Source of the DNA: DATCLA01 sp036564195
GTDB taxonomy: Bacteria > Bacillota > UBA4882 > UBA8346
Direction of reading: 5' to 3'
Length of the DNA: 5,962 nucleotides
Assembly: GCA_036564195.1 (NCBI GenBank)
Contig: DATCLA010000075.1
Location: forward strand, 1 to 5,962
The notes under the pieces are model-generated. The model was not told the DNA's origin and made no database searches. It saw only the letters and a list, made by a program, of their open reading frames with translations. Position numbers and translations under genes: made by a program. Positions 1 through 5,249 of this stretch are shown here, piece after piece. Every line of letters starts with the position of its first letter. Position 1 is the first letter of the stretch.

Positions 1-1
1 A

Positions 2-370
2 GGGGAGAGGAAACCTTCTAAAGCTTTATTAAATGCAATGAAAATGCGTTTTGGCATTAATCCAGATTGGATTTTAACCGGGAAAGGCCCAATGTTTTTA
101 ACAGCGGAAGATTACATTAGTAAAGGAATTGAGTTATTTGGCGAACGGAAGATGAGTGAAGGACTGGCTAAAATTTTAGAAAATCCTCAATTTGCGAAGT
201 TTCATTTGTTGGTGAAGGCCGGAAACTTAGTGGGTGAAAATGATATTGATAAGGAACTAGCAGCCTATTTGCGATACATATTGAAGAATTGGCATGAGAG
301 TGAACGGAAGCGTCATTGGGTAATGGGGCAGTTGGAGCAGGCGTTTCGGGATGTGAAGAAGGAAGAATAG
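2..370 (+). CDS. XRE/phage-repressor-type transcriptional regulator, 5'-truncated by window edge
   Basis: This is the C-terminal part of a helix-turn-helix regulator of the XRE/Cro-CI class, a DNA-binding protein probably controlling its own or a neighbouring promoter. The frame is open from base 2, and the first ATG (base 38) is not the real start. Residues before it (GERKPSKALLNA) fit the last helix of an HTH_XRE domain, and INPDWILTGKGPMF just after it is the typical signature closing that domain in phage-repressor-like regulators. The following ~85 residues are charged and apparently helical, with no peptidase or cyclase motif that I can see. 122 residues are visible; the recognition helix is off the left edge. 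The AT-rich composition differs from the spoIIIA genes and suggests accessory DNA. It is followed at once by an intrinsic terminator. The class is clear; the target and any prophage link are unknown. Confidence 0.8.
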   Translation, partial: GERKPSKALLNAMKMRFGINPDWILTGKGPMFLTAEDYISKGIELFGERKMSEGLAKILENPQFAKFHLLVKAGNLVGENDIDKELAAYLRYILKNWHESERKRHWVMGQLEQAFRDVKKEE

Positions 371-380
371 GATAAATATT

Positions 381-412
381 AATCTCCTACTTTGGCGAAG
401 TGGGGGATTTTT
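381..412 (+). terminator. Intrinsic terminator of the XRE-type regulator gene
   Basis: AATCTCCTAC (381-390) pairs with GTGGGGGATT (400-409) in a 10-bp stem that includes G-U pairs. Two or three further pairs (TTT with GAA) close the inner loop around GGC. The right arm runs into a T tract (408-412). It lies 10 nt after the regulator's stop codon, as expected for rho-independent termination. Confidence 0.8.
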
Positions 413-457
413 GATTGCGAACTTAATTATACACTAACCTAGTTTTTTTACGAAAAG

Positions 458-656
458 AAAGGGGTAGTATATGCCATTGAGCGAAAACTGAAAGAAGTAT
501 CCGTTGAGGAACGCTATCAACCCGTTTGGTTCAAAGCAGCCCTGTTTTGAAGAATTTTTTGGCATAGTAAAACGCAAATCATGTGCCTTGCCGAGGCCCG
601 GATTGGGAAAACTAAAAGCAGTTAAAACTGGTCATATATTAATGATGGCGAATTCT
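458..656 (+). pseudogene. Remnant of an IS66-family transposase, C-terminal region, frameshifted
   Basis: No intact gene is present, but two neighbouring frames translate into pieces resembling consecutive parts of an IS66-type transposase. From 470 the frame reads YAIERKLKEVSVEERYQ, close to the IS66 stretch usually written YAIERKLKDLSPEERYE. After base 520 the similarity moves one base to the next frame: SKQPCFEEFFGIVKRK (531-578), like SKPVLEEFFAWVKRQ, then ALPRPGLGK (585-611), like ALPKSGLGK. A stop (TAA at 624) follows, then NWSY and DGEF, which recall the QWSYL...DGRLE region. The N-terminal DDE part and the rest of the C-terminus are missing, so the element is dead. Similarity was judged by eye from memory of the family. 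The alternative is chance similarity, which I think unlikely because four motifs appear in the right order and roughly right spacing. Confidence 0.6.
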
Positions 657-657
657 A

Positions 658-680
658 CTGCCTTCTAAAGAGGGAGGCAG
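658..680. repeat. Imperfect inverted repeat (hairpin) in the mobile-element debris
   Basis: CTGCCTTCT (658-666) pairs with AGGGAGGCAG, reading back from 680, over 9 bp, six Watson-Crick and three G-U, around a 5-nt loop. No T tract follows, so it is not a classical terminator. It could be a leftover structure from an insertion element; its role is unknown. Confidence 0.5.
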
Positions 681-780
681 ACGGAACCGTAGTGTCAAAA
701 CCGGGGGACAGTTACCGCCCCTTCCTCCGGCGCTGCGAAAAGATTATTTCATGCAAAACTGTATCATTAGAGCCTCTTTT

Positions 781-789
781 TGAGATAAT
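781..789 (+). promoter_or_regulatory. Possible extended -10 promoter for the zinc-ribbon gene
   Basis: TGAGATAAT matches the extended -10 form TGnTATAAT with one mismatch. The best -35 at 17-nt spacing (GTATCA, 761-766) matches TTGACA in only three of six places. Transcription would start near 796, leaving a very short leader containing just the ribosome binding site. This is a weak call; the gene could instead be read from a promoter further upstream. Confidence 0.3.
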
Positions 790-796
790 ACCTTCT

Positions 797-804
797 AAAA
801 GGAG
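797..804 (+). promoter_or_regulatory. Ribosome binding site that fixes a TTG start at 813
   Basis: AAAAGGAG is a strong Shine-Dalgarno sequence. Its last G is the first base of the GTG at 804, so that GTG cannot be the start it serves. The in-frame TTG at 813 lies 8 nt downstream, which is ideal spacing. Confidence 0.8.
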
Positions 805-812
805 TGATCCGT

Positions 813-1265
813 TTGCATGATATTAAAGCGCGAGCCGCTTATTTGCGGGGGTTGATGGAAGGGTCCGAAATAATGCGAGATGACCGTCAGAAATTAATCT
901 GGGAAGGATTGATCGGTTTTTGTGAGGAAGTGGCGGAGGCTGTAAATAATTTGGAAAGTTCATATGATGAATTTGGTGAATATATCGAGGCCATTGATGA
1001 AGATTTAAGTTCTTTGGAGAAGTATTTTTATCAAGACGATGAGGAGGAGGACCCGGAGGAAGTGATCTTCTCCCGCGATCACGGGGACGACCCTTCAACG
1101 ATCGAAATCACCTGCCCCAACTGCCATGAGGAGCTGAGTTTCAAAGACAGTGACACTGATTATGAAGTCATCTGTCCGGAGTGCGGCAAGACCGTATGGA
1201 GCCATTACAGCCACCCGCTTGAGGAAGGCGAACCCGTTAATCAGGCAAATAATAACCCTAATTAA
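813..1265 (+). CDS. CD1247-family N-terminal domain protein with C-terminal zinc ribbon
   Basis: This is a small acidic protein of 150 residues, probably cytoplasmic, with no signal peptide or membrane segment. Residues 1-75 read as helical or coiled coil, opening HDIKARAAYLRGLMEG and including EYIEAIDEDLSSLEKYFY. This resembles the conserved N-terminal domain named after Clostridioides difficile CD1247. A very acidic linker (~75-90) follows, then a zinc ribbon with CPNC (C101, C104) and CPEC (C121, C124). The tail is Asn-rich. The TTG start was chosen because the GTG at 804 lies inside the Shine-Dalgarno sequence. As I recall, such genes often sit just before spoIIIAA in Clostridia, which hints at a role around sporulation or translation, but no function is established. 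The intervening hairpin suggests it is transcribed separately from spoIIIA. Some databases label relatives as AraC-type regulators; no AraC domain is visible here. The family is fairly sure; the function is unknown. Confidence 0.75.
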   Translation: MHDIKARAAYLRGLMEGSEIMRDDRQKLIWEGLIGFCEEVAEAVNNLESSYDEFGEYIEAIDEDLSSLEKYFYQDDEEEDPEEVIFSRDHGDDPSTIEITCPNCHEELSFKDSDTDYEVICPECGKTVWSHYSHPLEEGEPVNQANNNPN

Positions 1266-1313
1266 ATTAATTGTGCTCCGGTCAGGCTTGCCGGTTAGGG
1301 AAAAAAAGCAGTG

Positions 1314-1343
1314 GCATAAAAAGAACCCGTCCTGATATACATA
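1314..1343 (+). promoter_or_regulatory. Candidate sigma-E promoter of the spoIIIA operon
   Basis: GCATAAA (1314-1320) matches the B. subtilis sigma-E -35 consensus KMATATT at five of seven positions. TATACATA (1336-1343) matches the -10 consensus CATACAHT at six of eight. The spacer is 15 nt, within the normal 14-15. spoIIIA is known to be sigma-E controlled in the mother cell, which makes a promoter here expected. Transcription would begin near 1350, about 20 nt before the Shine-Dalgarno sequence of spoIIIAA. Called by eye; the match is moderate. Confidence 0.5.
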
Positions 1344-1355
1344 TTATAGGACGGG
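1326..1355 (+). terminator. Hairpin between the zinc-ribbon gene and spoIIIAA, probable terminator
   Basis: CCCGTCCT (1326-1333) and AGGACGGG (1348-1355) are perfectly complementary over 8 bp with a 14-nt AT-rich loop. The following bases, CTTATTATTTCC, are T-rich but interrupted, so termination may be incomplete. It starts about 60 nt after the upstream stop codon and would stop readthrough into spoIIIAA. The loop and right arm overlap the -10 and probable start site of the proposed spoIIIA promoter. Confidence 0.6.
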
Positions 1356-1370
1356 CTTATTATTTCCGGC

Positions 1371-1378
1371 AGGTGATC
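1371..1378 (+). promoter_or_regulatory. Ribosome binding site of spoIIIAA
   Basis: AGGTGATC is an eight-base match to the complement of the 16S rRNA 3' end (AGGAGGTGATC). The only nearby canonical start in frame, GTG at 1373, lies within it. Optimal spacing from the AGG points to ATC 1379 or ATT 1382. Confidence 0.6.
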
Positions 1379-2416
1379 ATCATTAAACAACAGCCATTCG
1401 GAGAACAGAAGCAGGCCTTTGCTAAAGGCGAGGAATGGGAAAGGGCCTTGGCTTTTTTCCCTTCGGAGATCCGTTCGATCCTGGCTCGGGTCAGCAGCAA
1501 ACTGCAACCGCACATTTATGAAATCCGTTTCCGGAGTAACCAGCCATTGGAGTTGGTTTACAGCACCGGGGCGGCCTGGTTATCACCAACTGGTGAGCTG
1601 GTCCGGGAGGCCAAAGCCGCAGTCCGGATCGGGCCACAGCAGCTGCGCAACGTGGTTAATGCCTTAACCGCCGGTTCCTTTTATGCTTTGGAAGAAGCCA
1701 TCGCTCAGGGGTATCTGGCCTTACCAGGGGGGTTCCGGGCTGGATTTGCCGGCCATGCAGTGCATGAAGGGGGTAAAATCAGGCTGATTCGGGATATCTC
1801 CAGTCTTAACTTTCGGATCGCCAGGGCATTTCCGGGAATCGCCAGGCAGTTGCTGCCTTTATTGTGGAAAGAGGGACGTTTTTTAAAGACCCTGATCCTG
1901 GCGCCGCCGGCGGCGGGGAAAACCACTTTGTTACGGGAGATCATCCGGGAGGTTAGCACCGGGGTACCGGAATATCAGATTCCCGGAATCCGGGTAGGAT
2001 TAGTCGATGAACGTTCGGAAATTGCCGGTAGTTTTCAGGGCGAACCGCAGCTGGATGTGGGTTGCCGTACTGATGTCCTGGACGGCTGTACCAAACAAGC
2101 CGGAGTGTATCTGTTATTACGGGCGATGAACCCGGAGTTGATCGCTACCGACGAGATCGGAACGGTGGAAGACTTCAAAGTAATCGAGGACATTATCAAT
2201 ACTGGTGTGAGTTTTATCGCTACCGCCCATGCCCGTAACCTGACTGAAGCGATTTGCCGGGCCGGTTTAAAGCAAATTTTGGAGCTGGGAATGGTGGAAC
2301 GGGTGATTGTGCTCAGTAATCGTTTGGGGGCGGGGACTATCGAAAATGTCAAAGCCGGAATCGCTGGTCCGGAATTATGGCCTGGGGCGATCCGCCCGGG
2401 TGAAAGTGATGCCTAA
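1373..2416 (+). CDS. spoIIIAA: SpoIIIAA, stage III sporulation ATPase
   Basis: This is the cytoplasmic, mother-cell ATPase of the SpoIIIA-SpoIIQ complex, related to traffic ATPases of type II/IV secretion and pilus systems. It is thought to power assembly or transport. Numbered from GTG 1373 (347 residues; B. subtilis protein 307), the N-terminal domain includes PHIYEIRFRSNQPLEL. Walker A is APPAAGKTT (177-185), with Ala for the usual first Gly but catalytic K183 and T184 present. VDERSEI (211-217) and the acidic ATDEIGTVED region (D260, E261) are family hallmarks, followed by FIATAHA. The open frame extends back to 1271, but that part crosses the hairpin and promoter and is not expected to be translated. 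The start is uncertain: GTG 1373 is inside the Shine-Dalgarno sequence, and ATC 1379 or ATT 1382 fit spacing better. The 3' end overlaps spoIIIAB by 8 nt, suggesting coupled translation. Confidence 0.96.
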   Translation: MIIIKQQPFGEQKQAFAKGEEWERALAFFPSEIRSILARVSSKLQPHIYEIRFRSNQPLELVYSTGAAWLSPTGELVREAKAAVRIGPQQLRNVVNALTAGSFYALEEAIAQGYLALPGGFRAGFAGHAVHEGGKIRLIRDISSLNFRIARAFPGIARQLLPLLWKEGRFLKTLILAPPAAGKTTLLREIIREVSTGVPEYQIPGIRVGLVDERSEIAGSFQGEPQLDVGCRTDVLDGCTKQAGVYLLLRAMNPELIATDEIGTVEDFKVIEDIINTGVSFIATAHARNLTEAICRAGLKQILELGMVERVIVLSNRLGAGTIENVKAGIAGPELWPGAIRPGESDA

Positions 2417-2927
2417 ACTTTGCGGAGCATTGTTAGTGATTAGCACCTGTTCTGCAATGGGTTACCTGGCGTCGCAGCGATTAGCCGAGCGCAGCCGATT
2501 ACTGAAATTATGGATCTGGGTGCTGGAGCTAATCAAGACGGAGATTTGTTTTCAGTCCCGGCTGTTACCGGAGGTCTTTTGTAAGGTAGCGGATTGGTGC
2601 GGTGATCCCGAGGTTGGCCGAGCCTTTAGTGAGTTGGCCGCCGCAGTCGGGTACGGTTCCGCCAGGGAATTTTCCGATGTCTGGCAAGGGTTTGTCACGG
2701 CGGAAATTTGGCGGGCTTTAAAACCTCCCGAACTTCAAACTCTGCGGGAGTTGGGCACTTTTTTAGGAAGTACCGGGCGTGAGGATCAATTGGTAAAGCT
2801 TAATGCCTGCCGGTCGTTATTGGAACAACTGTTGCAGGCTGCGGAAACCGAGCAACGCCAACAGACAGGTTTATATCGTTATTTCGGGTTTGCTGCCGGC
2901 GTTACACTGGTTTTGTGGCTGGGGTGA
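2409..2927 (+). CDS. spoIIIAB: SpoIIIAB, stage III sporulation membrane protein
   Basis: This is a mother-cell membrane component of the SpoIIIA complex, with a cytoplasmic domain related to the type II secretion F (GspF-like) fold that is expected to partner the SpoIIIAA ATPase. At 172 residues it matches the B. subtilis protein (171). It has an N-terminal hydrophobic segment (~3-20), the family-typical LIKTEICFQSRLLPEVF (~41-57), a helical soluble body, and a C-terminal membrane segment (~157-172, FGFAAGVTLVLWLG). ATG 2409 was chosen over the upstream TTG at 2307 because it gives the family length, follows GGGTGA at 5-6 nt, and overlaps the spoIIIAA stop by only 8 nt. An in-frame GTG at 2406 is a minor alternative. 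There is a 19-nt gap to spoIIIAC. Confidence 0.94.
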   Translation: MPKLCGALLVISTCSAMGYLASQRLAERSRLLKLWIWVLELIKTEICFQSRLLPEVFCKVADWCGDPEVGRAFSELAAAVGYGSAREFSDVWQGFVTAEIWRALKPPELQTLRELGTFLGSTGREDQLVKLNACRSLLEQLLQAAETEQRQQTGLYRYFGFAAGVTLVLWLG

Positions 2928-2946
2928 ATACTGCAAGGAGTTTAAG

Positions 2947-3141
2947 ATGGATATCAATGTCATCTTTAAAATTGCCGGAATCGGAATTTTGATTTCAGTT
3001 TTAAATATGGTCTTAAAACAGGCCGGTAAAGAGGAGCAAGCCCAAATGTTAACCTTGGCCGGGGTGGTAGTGGTGTTGATCATGGTAATTGACTTAATTC
3101 AGCGACTGTTTACCAATATCCGCTCGGTCTTCGGGCTTTAG
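2947..3141 (+). CDS. spoIIIAC: SpoIIIAC, small stage III sporulation membrane protein
   Basis: This is a 64-residue integral membrane protein of the SpoIIIA channel complex (B. subtilis 68 residues). It is usually grouped with SpoIIIAD as a membrane-embedded base component. Two hydrophobic segments (~5-24 and ~36-55) flank a conserved charged turn, KQAGKEEQAQML. The start ATG is set by a strong AAGGAG (2935-2940) with 6-nt spacing. The open frame upstream to 2803 is overlap with spoIIIAB and is not part of the gene. The strong ribosome binding site contrasts with the weaker ones at the coupled junctions, so this gene may be translated well on its own. The spoIIIAD Shine-Dalgarno sequence begins in its stop codon. 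Confidence 0.95.
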   Translation: MDINVIFKIAGIGILISVLNMVLKQAGKEEQAQMLTLAGVVVVLIMVIDLIQRLFTNIRSVFGL

Positions 3142-3152
3142 GAAGGTCAGCA

Positions 3153-3536
3153 ATGGACTTCTTTGCTATTATAGGTTTTGGGTTGGTGGCTACGGTTTTG
3201 CTGATTATTCTCCGCAAAGAACGGCCCGAGATTGCGGTATTAGTGGGAATTGCCGCCACCGGTTTAATGATTGGCGCTTTGATCCATAAAATTGCCGATA
3301 TTCTCGTGGCCTTTGAAACTTTAGCCGTCAGGGCTGAAGTGAACGGAGAATATTTGAAATTATGCTTTAAAATTGTGGGGCTTGCCTATTTAGCCGGTCT
3401 TGGCGCACAAATCTGCAAAGACGCCGGAGAAAACACAATGGCTGCCAAGATCGAACTGGCCGGCAAAATCTTCATTCTGGGACTGGGAGTCCCGGTGATG
3501 GCGGGGTTGTTGGACTTAATTCTCAAACTGTTTTAA
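3153..3536 (+). CDS. spoIIIAD: SpoIIIAD, stage III sporulation membrane protein
   Basis: This is a polytopic membrane protein of 127 residues (B. subtilis about 133), part of the mother-cell inner ring of the SpoIIIA complex and related to SpoIIIAC. Hydrophobic segments lie at ~3-20, ~27-50, ~70-86 and ~105-127. The strongly conserved family stretch is present: YLKLCFKIVGLAYLAGLGAQ (68-87), then ICKDAGENTMAAKIELAGK (88-106). In relatives as I recall them the position after YLA is often E (AEFGAQ); here it is G. ATG 3153 follows AGGAAGG (3140-3146) at 6-nt spacing, 11 nt after spoIIIAC. spoIIIAE follows 12 nt downstream. Confidence 0.95.
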   Translation: MDFFAIIGFGLVATVLLIILRKERPEIAVLVGIAATGLMIGALIHKIADILVAFETLAVRAEVNGEYLKLCFKIVGLAYLAGLGAQICKDAGENTMAAKIELAGKIFILGLGVPVMAGLLDLILKLF

Positions 3537-3548
3537 GGTGGTGGTAGG

Positions 3549-4700
3549 ATGAAGCCGGCCGGATTAAAATATGTTTCGGTGATTGTTGGAGTTATGTTCA
3601 TTTTATGTTTGGCTCAGCCGGTTGACTGCGCCGGGCTGATGGACCGGGCTGCCGCCGGCCTGGATCTGACCGAACTGGATCGTTTCTTAGGTACACTGGA
3701 CCAGGATCTGCTTAGCTATTTGCCAAAACTTGATCCATCGGCCTGGGGAAGCGCCGGGCCAGACTGGGATCTGCCGGAAATCGGCCGGGCACTGCTACGC
3801 TTCTTCTTGCGGGAAATAGTCTTCAACTTCCGGTTATTGGGAGAGCTGCTCATGCTTGCGTTGGTACTGGCGGTCCTGCAAAACCTGGAACATGCCTTTG
3901 AAACCGTAACAATTAATCAACTGGCCTTTGGTTTATGTTTTTTAGTCGTGATTGGGATTGTCAGCAATAGTTTTCGGGCTACTTTCAGTATTGCCCGGGA
4001 GGCGGTGGGAGAAATTACCGGCTTTATGCACGTGATTATTCCGGTGCTGTTCAGTTTGATTACCGCCGGTGGCGGAGTTACCACCACCACCATCGTCCAT
4101 CCGTTGCTAATTTCGGCGGTGGGCATCGTCTCGGGTTTGGTAAATTATATTATCTTTCCAATAATATTACTGGCAGGTGTTTTAGGATTAGTGAACTACC
4201 TGGCCGCTGCATTTCCGACCGGTAAGTTGTCACGGTTCTTTAGGAAGTCGGCTTTGGGGTTGATGGGAATGGCCATGGCTACTTTTATCGGGATTATCGC
4301 AATTCGCGGTTTTGCATCCTCAGTGGCTGACAGTGCGGTGCTGCGAACCGGTAAGTATTTCACTAAAAACTTCTTACCGGTAGTCGGGGGTGAGTTGGCT
4401 GATACCATGGAGATGGCGTTCGGATGTTCGGCAGTGCTTAAAAGTGGTTTGGGGATTTTCGGGTTGGGGCTGGTGGTTTTAATTACCGTCTTTCCGTTGT
4501 TGAAAATCCTGGCGGTGGCCCTGGTCTATAATCTGACCGGTGCGGTCTTACAACCCTTGGGAGACCCTCGGCTGGCTGGCGCCCTGGAAACAGTGGGCGA
4601 AACTTTTCTGGCCTTATTTGGGGCTTTGGCTATAGTTGGTTTAATGTTCTTTATCGCCATTGCGATCCTGGTCGGCGTCGCTAATCACGGGGTAGTTTAG
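3549..4700 (+). CDS. spoIIIAE: SpoIIIAE, polytopic stage III sporulation membrane protein
   Basis: This is the largest membrane subunit of the SpoIIIA complex, proposed to form a transporter-like part of the channel in the mother-cell membrane facing the forespore. At 383 residues it is close to the B. subtilis protein (399). An N-terminal hydrophobic segment (~8-24) resembles a signal peptide or anchor and ends near VDCAG. A soluble stretch (~29-85) with LDLTELDRFLGTLDQDL and LPEIGRALLRFFLREI is typical of the family. About seven further hydrophobic segments fill the rest, including GFMHVIIPVLFSLITAGGGV. The start has AAGGTGGT at 6-nt spacing, directly after the spoIIIAD stop. Its TAG stop directly abuts the spoIIIAF ATG. 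An internal 9-bp perfect inverted repeat (4347-4381) is noted separately. Confidence 0.96.
   Translation: MKPAGLKYVSVIVGVMFILCLAQPVDCAGLMDRAAAGLDLTELDRFLGTLDQDLLSYLPKLDPSAWGSAGPDWDLPEIGRALLRFFLREIVFNFRLLGELLMLALVLAVLQNLEHAFETVTINQLAFGLCFLVVIGIVSNSFRATFSIAREAVGEITGFMHVIIPVLFSLITAGGGVTTTTIVHPLLISAVGIVSGLVNYIIFPIILLAGVLGLVNYLAAAFPTGKLSRFFRKSALGLMGMAMATFIGIIAIRGFASSVADSAVLRTGKYFTKNFLPVVGGELADTMEMAFGCSAVLKSGLGIFGLGLVVLITVFPLLKILAVALVYNLTGAVLQPLGDPRLAGALETVGETFLALFGALAIVGLMFFIAIAILVGVANHGVV
4347..4381. repeat. 9-bp perfect inverted repeat inside spoIIIAE
   Basis: ACCGGTAAG (4347-4355) and CTTACCGGT (4373-4381) are exact reverse complements with a 17-nt spacer. The same ACCGGTAAG also occurs directly at 4218-4226. 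Two copies encode TGK in frame, so codon choice explains part of it. A role is not shown. Confidence 0.4.
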
Positions 4701-5249
4701 ATGGAACAGCTTGGCGCTTGGATCAAGCCGATTATTGCTATGATTATCTTGGCTGGTTTTTTGGAGTTAATTTTGCCTGATAATCAGTTGGAAAATGTTA
4801 CCAAGCTCATCTTGGGGCTGGTGATTTTAATGTTTTTGCTGCAACCGTTAACCCGGCTGCTAAATTTACCTTCGGCTTTAGCCGGATCATTACTGGGGAC
4901 GGCCGGTCAAAATCGGGCCGGGCCCGCTACGGGTCAGGTGATCCGGGAGGGCTTGAAAATGCGGGATTTTTGGTTACGGGAGTACCGGACTGAGCGTCAA
5001 AATTACTTACAGTCCAAACTGGAGCAGATCATTACCATCTTCACAGGGGTAAAGTTGCAAAATGTCAGCTGTGACTTTGAGGGAATCCGGTTAAAGCGGG
5101 TTATGGTAACGGTTGCATCACTAAACAAGATGGTAACCCGGCCCGGGACACTGCAGAAACAGACGCAACAGATTATCCGGTCAGTACAGTTTGTTACCGG
5201 ATTGAACCAAGATCAAATTGATGTCCGTTGGGGTGAAGACAATGAGTAA
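4701..5249 (+). CDS. spoIIIAF: SpoIIIAF, stage III sporulation protein
   Basis: This is a membrane-anchored component of the SpoIIIA complex whose C-terminal domain, in B. subtilis, adopts a ring-building-motif-like fold in the space between mother cell and forespore. At 182 residues it is slightly shorter than the B. subtilis protein (206). Two N-terminal membrane segments (~9-25 and ~34-52) are joined by LPDNQLENVTKL and followed by LLQPLTRLLN. The soluble domain (~80-182) contains REYRTERQNYLQSKLEQI and the closing QFVTGLNQDQIDVRWG. Its ATG begins immediately after the spoIIIAE stop. The Shine-Dalgarno sequence is weak (GGGG, 4689-4692), so translation is probably coupled to spoIIIAE. It overlaps spoIIIAG by 8 nt. 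Confidence 0.94.
   Translation: MEQLGAWIKPIIAMIILAGFLELILPDNQLENVTKLILGLVILMFLLQPLTRLLNLPSALAGSLLGTAGQNRAGPATGQVIREGLKMRDFWLREYRTERQNYLQSKLEQIITIFTGVKLQNVSCDFEGIRLKRVMVTVASLNKMVTRPGTLQKQTQQIIRSVQFVTGLNQDQIDVRWGEDNE

Larger units (their letters stand above)
413..796. other. Gene-free accessory spacer with mobile-element debris
   Basis: This stretch holds no convincing intact gene on either strand. An ATG at 471 sits behind a plausible AAAGGGG but opens a six-codon frame only. The left half is the IS66-type transposase remnant. The right half has a 9-bp imperfect hairpin (658-680) and a stretch at 692-716, beginning GTGTCAAAACCGGGGGAC, that recalls sequence seen at the edges of small transposable elements in Firmicutes. 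The last ~15 bases form a possible extended -10 promoter for the zinc-ribbon gene. It appears to be a scar of one or more insertions between an accessory regulator and the sporulation block. Confidence 0.5.

Noticed and set aside
38..40. ATG at 38 as start of the left-hand regulator
   Set aside because: The frame is open to the window edge, and the upstream codons encode family-typical HTH residues, so the gene starts outside the window.
471..491. Short frame MPLSEN behind AAAGGGG
   Set aside because: Six codons only, and it overlaps the transposase remnant in another frame.
14..799. CCTTCTAAA occurring at 14, 661 and 791
   Set aside because: The 9-mers sit in unrelated contexts (one coding, one in a hairpin, one before a ribosome binding site) with irregular spacing, so probably coincidence.
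657..824. Continuation of the IS66 transposase frame to the stop at 824
   Set aside because: PF and DPFA in this frame look vaguely like the IS66 C-terminus, but the frame runs into the next gene's ribosome binding site, and the middle holds unrelated sequence.
823..1098. Minus-strand 91-residue open frame
   Set aside because: It is antisense to the zinc-ribbon gene, with no recognisable domain and Pro/Arg-rich composition typical of a shadow frame.
1271..1372. N-terminal extension of SpoIIIAA
   Set aside because: It crosses the hairpin and the promoter candidate, has no ribosome binding site, and encodes low-complexity basic sequence unlike the family.
2035..2352. Minus-strand 105-residue open frame within spoIIIAA
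   Set aside because: It is a shadow of a strongly conserved gene, with no family features.
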